Shown in pieces: positions 13,522-26,968 of a DNA stretch of 64,000 bases. The stretch comes from Elysia marginata. Its lineage: Eukaryota > Mollusca > Gastropoda > Plakobranchidae. A program made the translations under genes and the position numbers. The notes under the pieces are model-generated. The model searched no databases. It saw only the letters and a list, made by a program, of their open reading frames with translations, and had not been told where the DNA came from. Each line of letters begins with the position of its first letter. The stretch's first letter is position 1. Location: assembly GCA_019649035.1 (NCBI GenBank), contig BMAT01002950.1, forward strand, positions 508,114 through 572,113, in the 5' to 3' direction.

Positions 13522-13590
13522 CCCCCCCCCTTTTTTTTTCTCTCTCTCTCCCTCTCTGTCTGTCTCTTTCTCTCTCTCCCTCTCGCTCTC
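13522..13590. repeat. C-run, T-run and CT-rich pyrimidine tract
   Basis: Nine C then nine T are followed by a CT-rich low-complexity stretch with CTGT and CTCG interruptions. There is no gene context. Confidence 0.85.
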
Positions 13591-14000
13591 GATCTGGTTG
13601 AGTATTTGAATAAACCGACGTTAACAAAGGTGTCCCAAGAATTTCACTTCAATAAATTCACCAATTTACGGAGACCTCAACAACTTGAAGAACCACCATC
13701 ACATCTTAACAATCTGTATTGGAATGCCAGGTAGATTCAGTTACACATGTAGTTGGGCAATGCGTTGAACGTCAAGAACGTAATGTATACTCCGATCAAA
13801 CACTATACCTAATGGAATTTATGCTCTGTGGTGAAACGGGAAAAAATAAATAGGTTGTCCATCGGTACGCACGGAATATTATTACAGTTTTAAAGAGCAG
13901 AATGCCCTGAATTAGGAAAAATGTGGATCTATATGTTCAAACTGGGGTCATTAGGTGCACATCTCAAAAAGAAGAACATTGCAAGGAGAGAGAGAGAGAG

Positions 14001-14645
14001 NNNNNNNNNNNNNNNNNNNNNNNNNNNNNNNNNNNNNNNNNNNNNNNNNNNNNNNNNNNNNNNNNNNNNNNNNNNNNNNNNNNNNNNNNNNNNNNNNNNN
14101 NNNNNNNNNNNNNNNNNNNNNNNNNNNNNNNNNNNNNNNNNNNNNNNNNNNNNNNNNNNNNNNNNNNNNNNNNNNNNNNNNNNNNNNNNNNNNNNNNNNN
14201 NNNNNNNNNNNNNNNNNNNNNNNNNNNNNNNNNNNNNNNNNNNNNNNNNNNNNNNNNNNNNNNNNNNNNNNNNNNNNNNNNNNNNNNNNNNNNNNNNNNN
14301 NNNNNNNNNNNNNNNNNNNNNNNNNNNNNNNNNNNNNNNNNNNNNNNNNNNNNNNNNNNNNNNNNNNNNNNNNNNNNNNNNNNNNNNNNNNNNNNNNNNN
14401 NNNNNNNNNNNNNNNNNNNNNNNNNNNNNNNNNNNNNNNNNNNNNNNNNNNNNNNNNNNNNNNNNNNNNNNNNNNNNNNNNNNNNNNNNNNNNNNNNNNN
14501 NNNNNNNNNNNNNNNNNNNNNNNNNNNNNNNNNNNNNNNNNNNNNNNNNNNNNNNNNNNNNNNNNNNNNNNNNNNNNNNNNNNNNNNNNNNNNNNNNNNN
14601 NNNNNNNNNNNNNNNNNNNNNNNNNNNNNNNNNNNNNNNNNNNNN
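14001..14645. other. Assembly gap (645 N)
   Basis: An N block flanked by a GA microsatellite on the left (13985-14000) and a G run (14646-14654) on the right. The flanks suggest that low-complexity sequence caused the break. Open frames running across it are artefacts. Confidence 0.99.
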
Positions 14646-15000
14646 GGGGGGGGGTGATTATGTGCACAGTGCTGATAGAAATAAAATGTAAATGTCATAT
14701 TAAATTCATAACGGCACCGTAATTACTTGTTATTCTTTGTTGATTTACTGAATGATACAGCTTATTCAGGCGGAATAAATAACAAGAGTCTAGTTGTTTT
14801 TGTTTTTTGTACATTTTGCCGTAAGTCTAGGCCTACGTCCTGTTTATGTTGGAAGATGGTGGGATTGTTGGGACATTTTTTGGCTCAGTTATTTCTAAGA
14901 GTTGTTTATTGCTTTTTGGGTGCTACTGAAAAATAATATTCATAATGTTATGCGTGATTACTGACAACATAACATACATAACTTTATTATGTACGACAAG

Positions 15001-15195
15001 CAGGGAGCTAACCAGCGGCTGCAGTTGTCCGTTGAGGTGAAGTCAGGCCACAGTGACTCTGGGCTATCACCGCGCCAGCCCGTCTTTCCCCAGCTCGTGT
15101 ATCTTGCCTCGCGTGATCGGGCACCCTCGCAATGTCTGGCCCAGCCTGTTATTAAGATCCGGGAATAGAGGCTAGCAGCTCCTGGGGCGGTAAAT
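15001..15195. other. CpG- and GC-rich patch, unidentified
   Basis: About 190 bases are clearly richer in G+C and CpG than the surroundings, with several CG dinucleotides, CCGCGCC and GGGGCGG. No long open frame, tRNA-like box or terminal repeat is visible. It could be a regulatory island or part of a mobile element. Confidence 0.4.
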
Positions 15196-16200
15196 TTATG
15201 GGTCCATGTTATTTTTCAAATCAGGTGATTTCGTAAAAATAAATTTAAGACTGGGTAGGTTGGTCTTCCTCAGTGGAATTCGTTCTATCTTACGCAGTTA
15301 CGTGTATACCGAACGAACTGCAGGGTTATGTGCTTTTTGCAGCTTATTTTACATTATCTTGTTATCAGACCCAGTAGTATGACAAAATGTGACACGGGTA
15401 AGTTATGCTCTGGCAAAACACTCTAAAACAAAGTTCAACAGCCTTGAACAATTTATGACCGCTTTGATGTATTGAAACAACAATATACATAAAAGTTAAT
15501 AAAACTGTTGCCCCACCTACAACATAAATTTTTTTAATAGATTGCATTTCTTATGTACAGAAAAGTTGACGACACCTTGCCATGTAGAGCCTAAACGTAT
15601 ATATATATAACATTTTTAACTAATATCCTGTTTGGTTTAGGGCCTATAGTTGGACACCAGTAAAATAAATTCTCTCAAGGAAGACTCATGTTTATCAACA
15701 GTAAATTAATTGCAACATCTATAGTTTTATTTGGTTTTATTTATATACCTGTGATGATTAAAGTCAGCTTTTGCTCAAAACTAATTTTATAATGTTTCTC
15801 GTTGCTCACATAAAAATTCAAAATCAATGTCACCATTTTATCAAAATGTATGAGATTCAATGTTGCAGGTGTTATGTCTTCCACGAAGAGATCACAATAT
15901 TTGTTTTACAATCAAGTGTACCCCGTTCTATATTATTTTTTTTATTCGGTGCAGAGAGTAAATTTTTTTAATAACAGACAACTAAAAGCGGAGTATGAGT
16001 AAAAAGACAAGTCATGCATAAAAAGGATTGAGGAGAATCTGTTAAACTTAAAAACCAAACCCTACAACTGTAGTGGACAAATCGATCCAAGTCCGCAAAT
16101 TCACAACAAACAACAATACAACTATCAAGTATATATTAAAAAAGCGTTTGCCTTTCTATTCGGATATGGAATCGGAATTTGACGGATCGAACTGAAACAG

Positions 16201-16420
16201 CAGCAACAGACCTTGTTAGGGCGATACAAGCTCGAGGTCTAATCTTGAACCTGTCTCGCCCGTCCCGCCGCACCGCGACCGAGGGACCTCTCAGGGCTGG
16301 TTCGGGGCAGGCTATGCATTGGTTGCTTCACAGTTCACAGAGGTGAACAACTTGGATTTGCCGCACACCGGGCCCCTGCTAACTGGCTGCGGTTGCTGCT
16401 AATGCTACTGCGGTTTGGTG
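16201..16420. other. CpG- and GC-rich patch, unidentified
   Basis: A second compositional island, including CGCCCGTCCCGCCGCACCGC near 16258. It lies 1.1 kb from the first. I could not align the two by eye and see no coding frame. Confidence 0.4.
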
Positions 16421-19400
16421 ATGTCCTTTAATAGAATAAAGATAGATCCATTAATGTAGATAATGTAGATCTTAGCAGGGGTGACCGCCCTCACTTCGAC
16501 CTCCCTATCTTCTTTCCCGTCTACACAGCATGGGACAACACCGTTGTAGGCCTACCTGAGTGGGTCTGTTATCTGTGCACCAAACGAAAGAACATAACAG
16601 AAGGCGACGCGGCGTGTGTCTCTCTGGCCCTCCTGTTTTCTCTATGATCTACGTGGTTGCTGTTTACATAACAGAGGCAATGGACAGGTAATTTCAAATT
16701 CAAGGAAGGAGACACCAAACGCGCAGAAGCAAATGATGTCGGTGTCGTCTGAGGCCTTTCATGTTCGTTCTGCAGATTGACAGTAAAAGACCTCCGGCGG
16801 ATGTTATTTGTGATTTCCTTCACGCAGGTGTGTGACGAAAATGTACATTCTTTATAGGCGTTATCTCTTTGTTTTTTTTAATCGCATTTATAACAAATTG
16901 CTATTTTTAAATAGGCAAACTACTCATCCGCCTTCGGCGCCTTGCCTTTTCAGTTATTTGTCTTTAAAAACATTTTCAAGATTTATACAATTGTAAAATT
17001 AACACGAAAAAATTAAAATATGGGACCATAGAAAATTTCGAGGTATTTTTTTTTACCAACAGGTCTAAACACGTTCACCGTTTTTTTTCACTTTTGAAAG
17101 AAATTAGAACAAAAATTGAGAGCTAACTCAAAATCTGAATTTTAAAAAATCGATTCCAGGCATATCAAATAAACTCGGTAACTTTAAATTCTAATTGAGA
17201 AGAGTTTGATGCTCTAAGCTAGAACATTTTATTTTCGTTTGTAATTCTGATTCTCTAGATGATTTAATGTTACAACTTACCATTCGTTCAAAAAGATTAA
17301 TCTATATGCATCTGCTTACCTTCCCACATGCTTACCTGTTTATCTGTCAATCTATCTATCTATTTACGTGTATTTTTTCTGGAATGTACCCTTTTTTTTC
17401 TCTGCCTATCCGACTTCTTTTCCATTTATTGTTTATGTTTAGAGTGCAAAAAGAAGAATAAATCTCCCACCATCGCGTCTCTCTCTCTCTCTTTCTCTCT
17501 TTCCCTATCTGCCTCCTTTTGCTCGCCTTTCATAATCTCCATCACATTTCTGAACGTATCATCTCTCTCATTCACATTTTCCCGTCTCCCAAACTTTGTT
17601 TTTCAATGCTTTAAAAAGAAAGTCATTCTTATCCAACCTTTCATTGACAACATAAGAGCACTGCGATAAAGTTCATTACAAAAAATGTTGTTGACAACGA
17701 GATCATTAGTGAAAACTACAGTTCTGTTTGTTGGGTAAAATAAATTAGTGTCAATGTCGAAACAAGTGTCTTTGTTAAGACCACCTGTAGGCATAATCCA
17801 TCCCCTTCTTTTTTTCTCTATTCCTATCGCATTTTCTCTCTACCTGAATTCTCAGTGAATTTTCATATGGAAAACGAAATGCAGTTTTATTTTGGCTTTT
17901 TTTTTGTAAGGTAAGCTACACGAACGTCAACTGGTCTGAAGAAAATGGACTAGATCTAGATATTTGTCTGAGACACTTGCCAATCTAGGACGCAGTTAAT
18001 CTGAAAGCAGCCCACTTTTCCCCCTAATGCCTTTTCTGAAAATAAAATTTCTTTTTCGACCCGCGTTAATTAATTATGAATGTTAGATACTTACAGATGT
18101 TTTATCTTTTTTGGTTAAAAAATGGATAATGTTTTACTTTCTGTTTTGTAAAAAAGATTAAGTAAAAACAAATAAAAAAGTGGCGGAAAAACTGCTTGGA
18201 TTTGTTAGTAGTTGTTTTAACTAAACCGTACTCTCCTTTGTGACGTAGCCGACGTGCTTTTCATGTCCAGTAGCAGGATGTTATAGAGAAGAGCTCCAGA
18301 TATTTTATAACATATTTAATCAAATGGACGCACTATCATGCCGAGATAAATGGAAACGCTTCGTTTAGAATCAAATATTTTACCATGGAAAAGAGATACA
18401 GGTTACATAAGTTATTGTTTAATAGTTAAAAATCGTGAAAATTAAATTTAAAAATTTCAAATGGTTAATTTGGTGTCCCCTCTTAGCAACTTTATATGCG
18501 TTGCAGCATTGCTCAACGGCTATACATTTTGATACCTATAATTTGATAGGCCCTCTCGCTGGGGTTGAGGTCTGTAACACAACTTTCATTTTGTTAAAAA
18601 CTTTAAACACTGTGATGACATAAATATCCACAATAGCTATGACGATTATGGTAATGAGCTCGGCCAAAACCAATGGCAACTGTGGACGACAACTTATAAC
18701 AATATTAACGATGATTGTATGTCGCGAAATCGAACACAAAAAAGAGAGAACGTCAAAGTTGTCGATTGTGGAAATGGCGAGATTCCCTCCAATGTTTTAT
18801 TCGCACGAAATTGTTTTGTATTTTGTTTGTTCATTACTATAATAAATAATGTATCGGTAGTTAGCGACCCTGCAATATTTTGAGTTCAAAAGTTGAAAAG
18901 TTCAACATTTCCTTAACGCTTCCAGAAAACGAATTTCCCAGTGTGAAAAAGATGAGTGAAATCAGTTTAAATTTAGTCTTGTGACTAAAGATGTTATGCA
19001 ATGAGCTTATCACAGCATGGAAGCCCGAACACTTATCTCCTGTCGGTTCAGAACCCAGGGTGCTAATTATAGGTAAGGGCGCAGATAGCGGCACTAATGC
19101 AATGTCAAGGGTAACTTCACTTTTCCAAAACAACATTTTTGAAGGTCTAGTAAGGTTTCAAGTTTTCTTTGGGATCCCAAAGTTCTTGAAGTTTTTATCT
19201 TCCAGCGAAGGCGTGTTTCAGTACACGTGATTTCTACAGTAATTTTATCGAGCATAAAATAGTAACCTATTATTACACAGGCCTGTCATTCTAACCTATA
19301 CTTTTCACCTCTTTGGTATTTTAGGTTAAGGCTTTCTGATCATTTTTATGTGTGTGCAGTGTTTTTCTGTCTCTCCCTTTCTCTTATTTCATGTATCTAC

Positions 19401-20801
19401 TTCTCTTGTTCTCTATCCCATATCTTCCCCACCTCTTTCTGAATTTTACTTTCTCACAATTTCTCGATATTATCCACTCTCGTCCTCTCTGTTACTGTAT
19501 TTGCATGCTGCTTTCCTTTTCTTTTTATCTTATCCTCTACACTGGCCTTCTATCACATACATTTCCACATAAAATTTGTATTTTTCATGTTCGAAACTTT
19601 TTTTCCTCATCCCCTGTACACTTAACACGACTGCTTAAATTTTTTTTTTACTTTTCTCAAAAGTTGTGTCATTGGATGCATGTTCATTTTACCATCGCGT
19701 TCGCTCACCGTTCAAGGCTTTTTCATGCTTTCCTTTATCTGCTCAGAAAAAAAAAAAGATTCTTTGTTTGCCATCACCTCGTCCAATGCAAATGATCACG
19801 GATTCCCGCATGTCATTTTCACAACCCTTAGCGCGTCTTAACAGCTTTTTAACAGATCGCCCAGCATGTTGGAATTCGTCAGAATGTCATGGCTTTCCTG
19901 CTACTTCTGTTTTTTCTCGTTCTCTTCAGAAATCTCAAGTGTTGGGATCCTCAAATATTTCCTCTCTACCGAACGGATCAGTTTTTCACATCAGTCCCAT
20001 CATTCTTTTCGGCATGCCAATCTTTTATTTTTCTTTGCCTTTTAGGAGGGCTGTGGTGAATAGGTTGCTGATGAAAAAAATATAGGGTCAAACGGGACAG
20101 GGCCGACCTTGAAATTTCCACGTAACCCCCGATAATTGAGAATTATATGGTCTTTTATGAGCTAATGTTTCCTCGGAATTTGATTAATAGAGGCAAAAGT
20201 TTTATTTCCCTCCATATTTGAAGTCTTCACAGCGAAACAAAAGAGGCAATTTTTTTCATAATGTGCGGCAAGAAAATTATACATGCACCGAACTCGCTTG
20301 TGAGTGGCATTACTGTTTTTAAAGCCTTTAAAATAATGGACAATAATGGGAATTCTTCACTCCTAGCGTCATGTTAAATTATATCTCAATTTTACTTAAA
20401 GAATCACTATCAAAATTATTCTTTATCATACTTTAAGTGTTATGCTTTCAGTTTAGTTATCACCATCAGCAATATCAAAACAAAATTGTTTGCCATAGGA
20501 AGACAGCCATAAGTTTACGATATCAAGCAGCGCTTTTACCAACAAGCTAGATTTATTTATAAGAAGAAATTCTATATTCCGCCATCTAAACAGAAAACTT
20601 ATACAATCAAAGGCTAGGCATTGATTAAGTTCTTATAAAATTTTGTATACCTTCTAATCTAATTTAATTTTAAATAACTGTATGATGACCTCGAAGTTTC
20701 CTTTACTCTTTTAAAAAATTTTGCAAATAAAGATTTTGATACAGTTTAGCTTTAATAGCACTTGGGAAGAGATCATACAACAGGCGAACTATGAAAAATG
20801 A

Positions 20802-20812
20802 AAGAGAGAGAG

Positions 20813-20847
<35 letters not shown>
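20802..20847. repeat. (GA)n microsatellite
   Basis: A GA array with one GCGA interruption, about 265 bases before the predicted acceptor at 21111-21112. A 15-base T run follows near 20870. Confidence 0.95.
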
Positions 20848-20850
<3 letters not shown>

Positions 20851-21112
20851 ATCGGTATGCCTTGCTGGTTTTTTTTTTTTTTTGGTGCCCTGAGTCTCCC
20901 GCTACGATTAATTAAAAGATCTCTAAAAATATTATAGAGGTAATATTTTACTTTAAAGATTGTGATGTATCACACAAACAAAGAAAAAATAAAAATTTTC
21001 AGGGTGGGTAGACTGTATCTAGTTTTAGAAAAATTGAATTTGCAATGAAAGTCTTTAACGAAGGCTTTGACAATGGCTGATATTATTGCTTTTTTCTCTT
21101 CTTTCTTTTCAG

Positions 21113-21727
21113 CTGATGAGACCATCAACCGCTGTATCAGAAGGTGCAGACAAATGACATAAACACGTCAAGATGACCGCTACATCCTTCGTCTTACCTG
21201 TGGCCGGGAGTTGTCTGCCTCATATCTTAACACAATGGAGAGGCCAGCAGATTAAAAGGATGAAAAGGTCATCATGAGAATGGCCACAGGCTCATGGTGA
21301 ACTCTACGTGCTTTACCTGTAAGGACATCCGGTGGAGACAATATATTAGTGTCACCAATGGCAACGAATGGGCTCCAGCTGAGCTGTTCATAAAGTTTCT
21401 GAACAAGGGTTTTCTTGCCAAAAGATAGCTTTAACTGTGTTGAAGCCACTGTGGGAACAATAATTATGTTGCAGTTCTAAATCTCTTTATCTAGTTTTTT
21501 TTTTAAACTTTATCCATATCTAGACCTAATTCCCTTTTATTGGTCGTTACGACGCAAGTTGTGAACCTCGTGGGGTAACCACAACATTACCGTTTTTTCT
21601 TACATCTTCGTCCTTGACAACTGGACGCTGTAAAGACAAAATGCGACAGGAAGCCAGTGCAAGCTGTCAGTTGAAGCATACAGTTTTTATACTGTAGCTT
21701 TTGTACAATTCGCTGAGCGCATGCAAC
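21113..21727 (+). other. Predicted 5' untranslated sequence of the unrecognised gene
   Basis: A strong pyrimidine tract ending in CTTTCTTTTCAG (AG at 21111-21112) suggests an exon start at 21113. The next 615 bases have no long frame. They contain at least two short upstream frames: one from the ATG at about 21639, and one from the ATG at 21721 that ends at 21741 and overlaps the main start. A donor-like CTGTAAGG near 21317 means the UTR could itself be spliced. Transcript data would settle this. Confidence 0.4.
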
Positions 21728-22120
21728 ATGACAACCGATGAAAAGGGGTACGATTCTTTGATTCAGAGTCCCTGTTGGAGGCCAGAATTCCCAAAGCAAG
21801 AGCATCAGACAGAGGCTGGCCCGATGGAGTCCTCAAAACGGTACAACAGATCTTTAAACGAACTGCCAGGCTATCTCCGGGTTCCAGTTCTGCGGCGGAA
21901 GGATACAGAGCGCACACAGGCTCGTCTCGAGGCCGGTGTGGCGGGTTTGGCAGAACTGAGGCTCTTAAAGGAGAAGCAGATGGCACTAGTGGAGCAGACT
22001 GTCACCGCATCCATCAAACAGAGACACAAACCGCAGAGGAAGCTCACAAAATCAACAGAAAACTTGGACTCACACGTTCCTTCCATTAAGTACGAGGATG
22101 GAAAAATGACACCAGAGCAG
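21728..22120 (+). CDS. Unrecognised protein, coding exon 1 (residues 1-131)
   Basis: This frame is open after an in-frame stop at 21695-21697. The ATG at 21728 is the first methionine after it and has A at -3. The 393 bases end in GAGCAG before GTTTGG, giving a phase-0 donor that joins in frame to the acceptor at 30135. Residues ~56-98 are rich in Arg, Glu, Leu and Lys with heptad-like spacing (RLEAGVAGLAELRLLKEKQ), so a short helix or coiled coil is likely. Residues 99-131 are basic, then Ser/Asp-rich. I do not recognise a family. The GTTTGG donor is not a strong consensus, and the joint to 30136 is inferred from phase and matching context, not from a transcript. Confidence 0.7.
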
Positions 22121-23128
22121 GTTTGGACCTTTTACCTTGATAAATATAATACGTTTGCACTAAATAAGCTCTCATAGTTTGATGAGATTTGAAAATATCC
22201 ATGTTTTCCTCTGCCATCAGTTCTCGTAAAAATCATTGCACATATGTTGACAAGAAGTTAGACAGTAGTTGAAATTAGTGGTAACTGAAATGAATGAAGT
22301 TGTATATGTGTGCACGTGTGCGACAATCCTCGTGGAGTTTTTGCCCTATCTTATCTATTCTTCAGATCTCTTCCAAGCCCCTTATCTTTGTCTCTCGATG
22401 CTTTCCATACGCTGTAAAACAATAGCATTACTTGCAAACTTAATGAACTAGTTACAAATCTCTTCTCTTGTCTTTTCACCAACCGACAATTTCTTGCATT
22501 TATCTTCTAAACTTGGGTTTTTTACTTTGTTTATTTAAAACTGTCAACATGATTGTGGACTTTTGATAGCTACATGATTTTCTTTTTTGAGCATGTATAC
22601 ATATGACGTTATTATGGAAGAGATTCAAGTAAGTGGATATTTTACTATAAAGCCACAGTCCGATATAAGATTCATGTTTTTTTTTCAAAATCGTGATGAT
22701 CCTCTTGAACGTCAACGAAGCTGATTAGAGTCTGTAATGATTGAACGAACAAATATTGTAAGCATAAATTATGCACTTGGATTGGACTTTTCTTGACCGT
22801 GACTATCCATAAGAGGTGGCGTCTTAGTAGTATTAGTAAAATTGTATATTGAGAAAATTCTTTAGAAAATTAATCGGCAAAGTACAACACTGCATGCAGA
22901 TTTGCGTTGGTTTAAATTGAATAGCTGATAAGGATAAAACTACACAGGCGCACAAAAAATGCAAAGTGTTGAATGCCATTCTCTTGACACTTTTTACATG
23001 GCCACACTAACGCAGGAATATATTAAAACTAGAATCTATATACTGAAAAGAAATTTATCTTGATCAAAAGTTTTATACCCTTTTCTCGTGACTGATTTCC
23101 AGTCGCTGGAATTCTCGCTTTAGAAGTA

Positions 23129-23160
23129 GTGTGTGTGTGTGTGTGTGTGTGGGGGGGGGG
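23129..23160. repeat. (GT)n microsatellite with G-run
   Basis: A GT array runs directly into ten G, inside the long intron. Confidence 0.95.
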
Positions 23161-26100
23161 TTATGTTTTAAAACTGAGATCATAATTATTCTGTAGCGTG
23201 GTGAAAACTCATAGGGAACAGATATAATATTTTTTGGAAGATTAGCTATGTTCGTAATGTCCATTTTTTTCAGGTTTAAAGACTGATAAGCTTCTCTTAA
23301 TTCCCTGTATTTCATAGTTACTTTTTACGTTCAGGGAATTATTTAATTGTTGCTTCTAGTTTGAGCTTGACTAAAGACAAAAATTTTTTTTTGGTAAAAA
23401 TTATACCACAAAGCATTTTAAAAGTCAGTTATTTTATGATTTCTGGGCTTTTAAAGTCACAGAATAATATTAAATAAAAAATCGAGCGACAAATTATGAT
23501 TGAAAATCGATAGCAAGGCTTCCCCTCCGGGATTGCTTTGCTTCTTTCAAACGGAATTCTCTCGAGTTTGAAACATTCCCGAAGACTTATTGAAATAAGA
23601 ATAATGTCGACACCACTCCTTTTTATGGCTGTTTTAGAAGACTTTAATTCACAGCACAAAGACTGGCTGAAACTCTGGATTCAACAAGGGTTTCCTCTTT
23701 CACATTTTTATGAAGCTGATTCAAAAGATAAAATTCTGAGTCAGGGCCAAATAGTCAAAAGAAGAACGTGTCTGGAATTTTTTTGCCTGTATTCTATACT
23801 TTGTTGAATTAACCAAGATTGACAAAGAGTTACAAGCTGGTTTTGGTTAGTGTTAGAAAAAGTAGTTAGTTTACGTTTTAACATGGTCTCATATAGTTGT
23901 AAAAATCGATCTACAAAAAAAAAAAAAAAAAGAAAAAAAAATTGCAGAGACTTGGAAGACGAAAGAACTGTAATTGGTTGCTGTAAATCCGTACCGCTCT
24001 GCTTCTCCTCCTTAATAATAATATGTCATTCGAGACTCTTAAATTGCTATACTGTTTCGCGGTTTTGATATAGCATAATAGATGAATTATGGTGGTCGTT
24101 GGGAGATCAGGCTTTTGAAAGGACTTTTTATTCTGCAGGTGTGTAAAACCCTTGTAAGTCCAGTGTCAGAAACGAAGCAAAGGGAAGTCGTGCGTTTTGC
24201 CAAGTTTTAGTTTGAGATTCATAACCAAAACGATAAGAATACAGAAATTTACCAAGGTTCTTCAAAACTTAGAGTATGGAGTAAAGAACTTAAAATAAAA
24301 CGGCTACGAGTTTTTGTTTTTACCGTGATTATTAATTGCTGGGTTTTACTTTTTGATAAGCCATTGGTCTAAAAAGCAAGATAGTTTGTAATATTTATAT
24401 GACAGGAGGTGAAGATAAAGAGCAACGCATTCTTAGGTCGTTGCGAAGCTCCTAAGTTGAAACTGCCTCACTCTGACATTTCGTCAAAATTTCGTTGTCA
24501 AAAGCCAGTGCCTCCCCTGTCAGTGACTTTCTTGAAATAGATGGTCTTAGGGGCTATATTTTTCATGTATCAATAAATTGGAAAATTGTACCATGCCGAA
24601 ACATCGCTCAGACTGAACACGAAACCTTGCCACTAACATGACGTCTTACTGGGCCACACAGAAGACACACAACATGGTTCATTGTACGAGCCTGTCAGAA
24701 ACCCATGACATGATGGAGAGCACTAACGGCCTAATGACAAAGACGAACGTCTTGTTTCCTAATAAAAATATTGACTGCATAGTTAAGGCCAATATTTTTT
24801 TAACCTTATCATTTTGGTACTTATCATTTCCCCGTACATAGGTAAATGATTGACGTCATAAATTGACATTTTTCAATGTAGGCCTGCATTTTTTAAACAA
24901 ATTTATACGTTTCGTTGTTGTTAATGTTTGTTTTATCATAGATTTTTCCAAACAGTAACTCATTCGACATCACAGCAGGCTAAGGAAACGACCTTGATGT
25001 CTGTAATTCAGCGAAAAATTAAGCAGTTTTTCAACAGGAGGAGTGTTTTTTAAAGAGTCCGAAAATGTTATGTTGGTGAATAATGTACGCCAACAAGTTA
25101 CCTGGTCCTGAGATCAGCAATCTTATCACAGAAAATATTGCTGTAGGTTTTCTTTCACACAATATTTTAAAGAATGAAAATATTGGTTTTATTTTTAATT
25201 TGTCGTTTTTTGAACGTATGAATTATAGGCTTTGGGCAGTACATCTAAATGTATCGAAATAGCACAATAGTTGTTAAGAAAAACTTTACGTTAGGAAATG
25301 CTTTTTTTTTTAAGGTGTTGATTTCAGCAGCTGGTCAAACTTTTTTTTTTCGATTGAGTTAAACAATTTATGGGTAAAACACGGGTAAAATTACAACATG
25401 GGAAACTTTGTATGTTTTTTTTAATCCATGAGGCTGCCACGAGCAAGTCTTTTGTTTGTTTTATCTTAAACATACATAGATAACGTGAATTTGTTTGCAG
25501 GTGAATAATTTCTTCACCTACGCCCATGATAATGTAAAGAATATGGCACTTGTTGTTACCCTTATTTAAAAGGTTAATCTCTCTTTAAAGGGTCGGGGTT
25601 TCATGATTTTGCTCCTTCAGCTATGTGCTTTTAGTACAATGCTTGATAGTCTTTCTTCGTAGTTTAATGCATGTCTTTGATCAAGTGAGAACATAACTAC
25701 ACAAGTGTGTTTACCACACGGCCAGTAAAAATAATACTTGTATCACACAAAAACTCTGGTGTTTTCACGCTTGATTATTCAAGGGGATTTGGTTTAGAAA
25801 ATATGTATTTCATTCACCGCCTAATGAGTTTTGACTGGAAGTATAAAGTTCTGCAAAATGCGTTTCGGAGGGAAGTGCAGACGATAGCTCTAAAAACTCT
25901 AGAAATGGCTAAAGCAGTGTATGGGTTAATTGATTATCTGGCAACAGAGGGTGTATCTTAAAGTAAAGGCCTTTAAGTGATCGATTGCTTAGCCTACAAA
26001 GTTTTTTTTAGATCAGGAATGTCTGATTGTTGTTTAGCACACCTCACACTGCTATTTCTCTATAACGAACAATGGCGTGTTATTTTAGAGGATATTGGTA

Positions 26101-26844
26101 AAATTTAGGCAGGGGGCAGAAAATGGTGCTATCTTCGGTTTATTGATAATTGGGATCTACTTTTTCGCCCAATACCCTGTAGTATTCTTTTCATGTAAAA
26201 ATGTATGCCCCTTTTTTTACTAATTTTTTGTCTGCCATAGAAATACAACTAACACTTGATCCAGTAAAAGCAATTTGGTTCTGGAATGATATCTAAAAAA
26301 AGAAACAAAAAATCATTGAAACATCGAAATTTTCTTTCGTAGGTACGAATTAGATAGTCAGTGTACTAAGGTTTGTTTTTCACTGCATATATTTGATTTT
26401 CTCACGATTTTTTTTAAAGTAAAGTATCTCTTTTTATTCGTGCATCTCCCTTAACTTTTGATTAAGCAAGTTCTTTCCAGTTTCAAACAGACAACTAACT
26501 ACTAAGAATTTTCTTTGAGGTTTCGAAAGCTTGGTTAAGAAATATGGTAAAGAAATCCAACGCCTTTGTGTAAAAAGGGTCTCCCCCTTCCAACAGCTGG
26601 GTGAAAGGAAGGAAGATATTATTCAACGTAGGTCAACACTATTAATAAGGTGGACACGACCCAAGGCATATCAAATACAGTGTTGGGCAACTGAACACGT
26701 CCTTGAGGGTGCCAAGGAAGTTGTCAGTCAGTAGTTCCAGAGAACTGGAATGTTTATCTGAGCGCCTTTGTTGATCCAACAATACTAAATATTGACCTAC
26801 GCGATTGAATTCTCTATCCAGTGGTGTCAGAGCGAAAAAATAAA

Positions 26845-26968
26845 AAGCCGAGCGGAGAAAGAAGCAGTTATTGCTGCCGGACCAGGGGGAACTAACGCCG
26901 GGTTGGACAATGGGCAGTGGAGTCGCGGACACAATGGCTGGCGGCAGCGATAGTCGTGAAGACGCGAG
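26845..26968 (+). other. Candidate alternative first exon in a CpG-rich patch
   Basis: A short patch with many CpG and no stop in one frame carries two in-frame ATGs, at 26910 and 26934. Both lead to the peptide end GGSDSREDAR and a donor-like GCGAG/GTACTT (exon end 26968, phase 2). Joined to the acceptor at 30135 it would read a stop within 15 codons (TGA at 30179-30181), so it is not an alternative start for the long frame. It could be non-coding, belong to another transcript, or be chance. Confidence 0.3.

Larger units (their letters stand above)
1501..21112. other. Gene-poor intergenic stretch
   Basis: I found no exon here that I can support on either strand. Open frames are short and either lie over simple repeats or lack splice context. 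The listed content is microsatellites, a 36-bp tandem pair, a palindrome beside a 3-base gap, a 645-bp N gap and two CpG-rich patches. The remainder is AT-rich sequence without recognisable structure. Confidence 0.6.

Noticed and set aside
13921-14722. Five open frames of 238-256 residues on both strands
   Set aside because: They are almost entirely N bases; the gap hides stops, so they carry no coding evidence.
19348-20085. Three overlapping + strand frames of 74-147 residues
   Set aside because: CT-rich low-complexity sequence, hydrophobic and Ser-rich translations, no splice sites in phase and no family resemblance.
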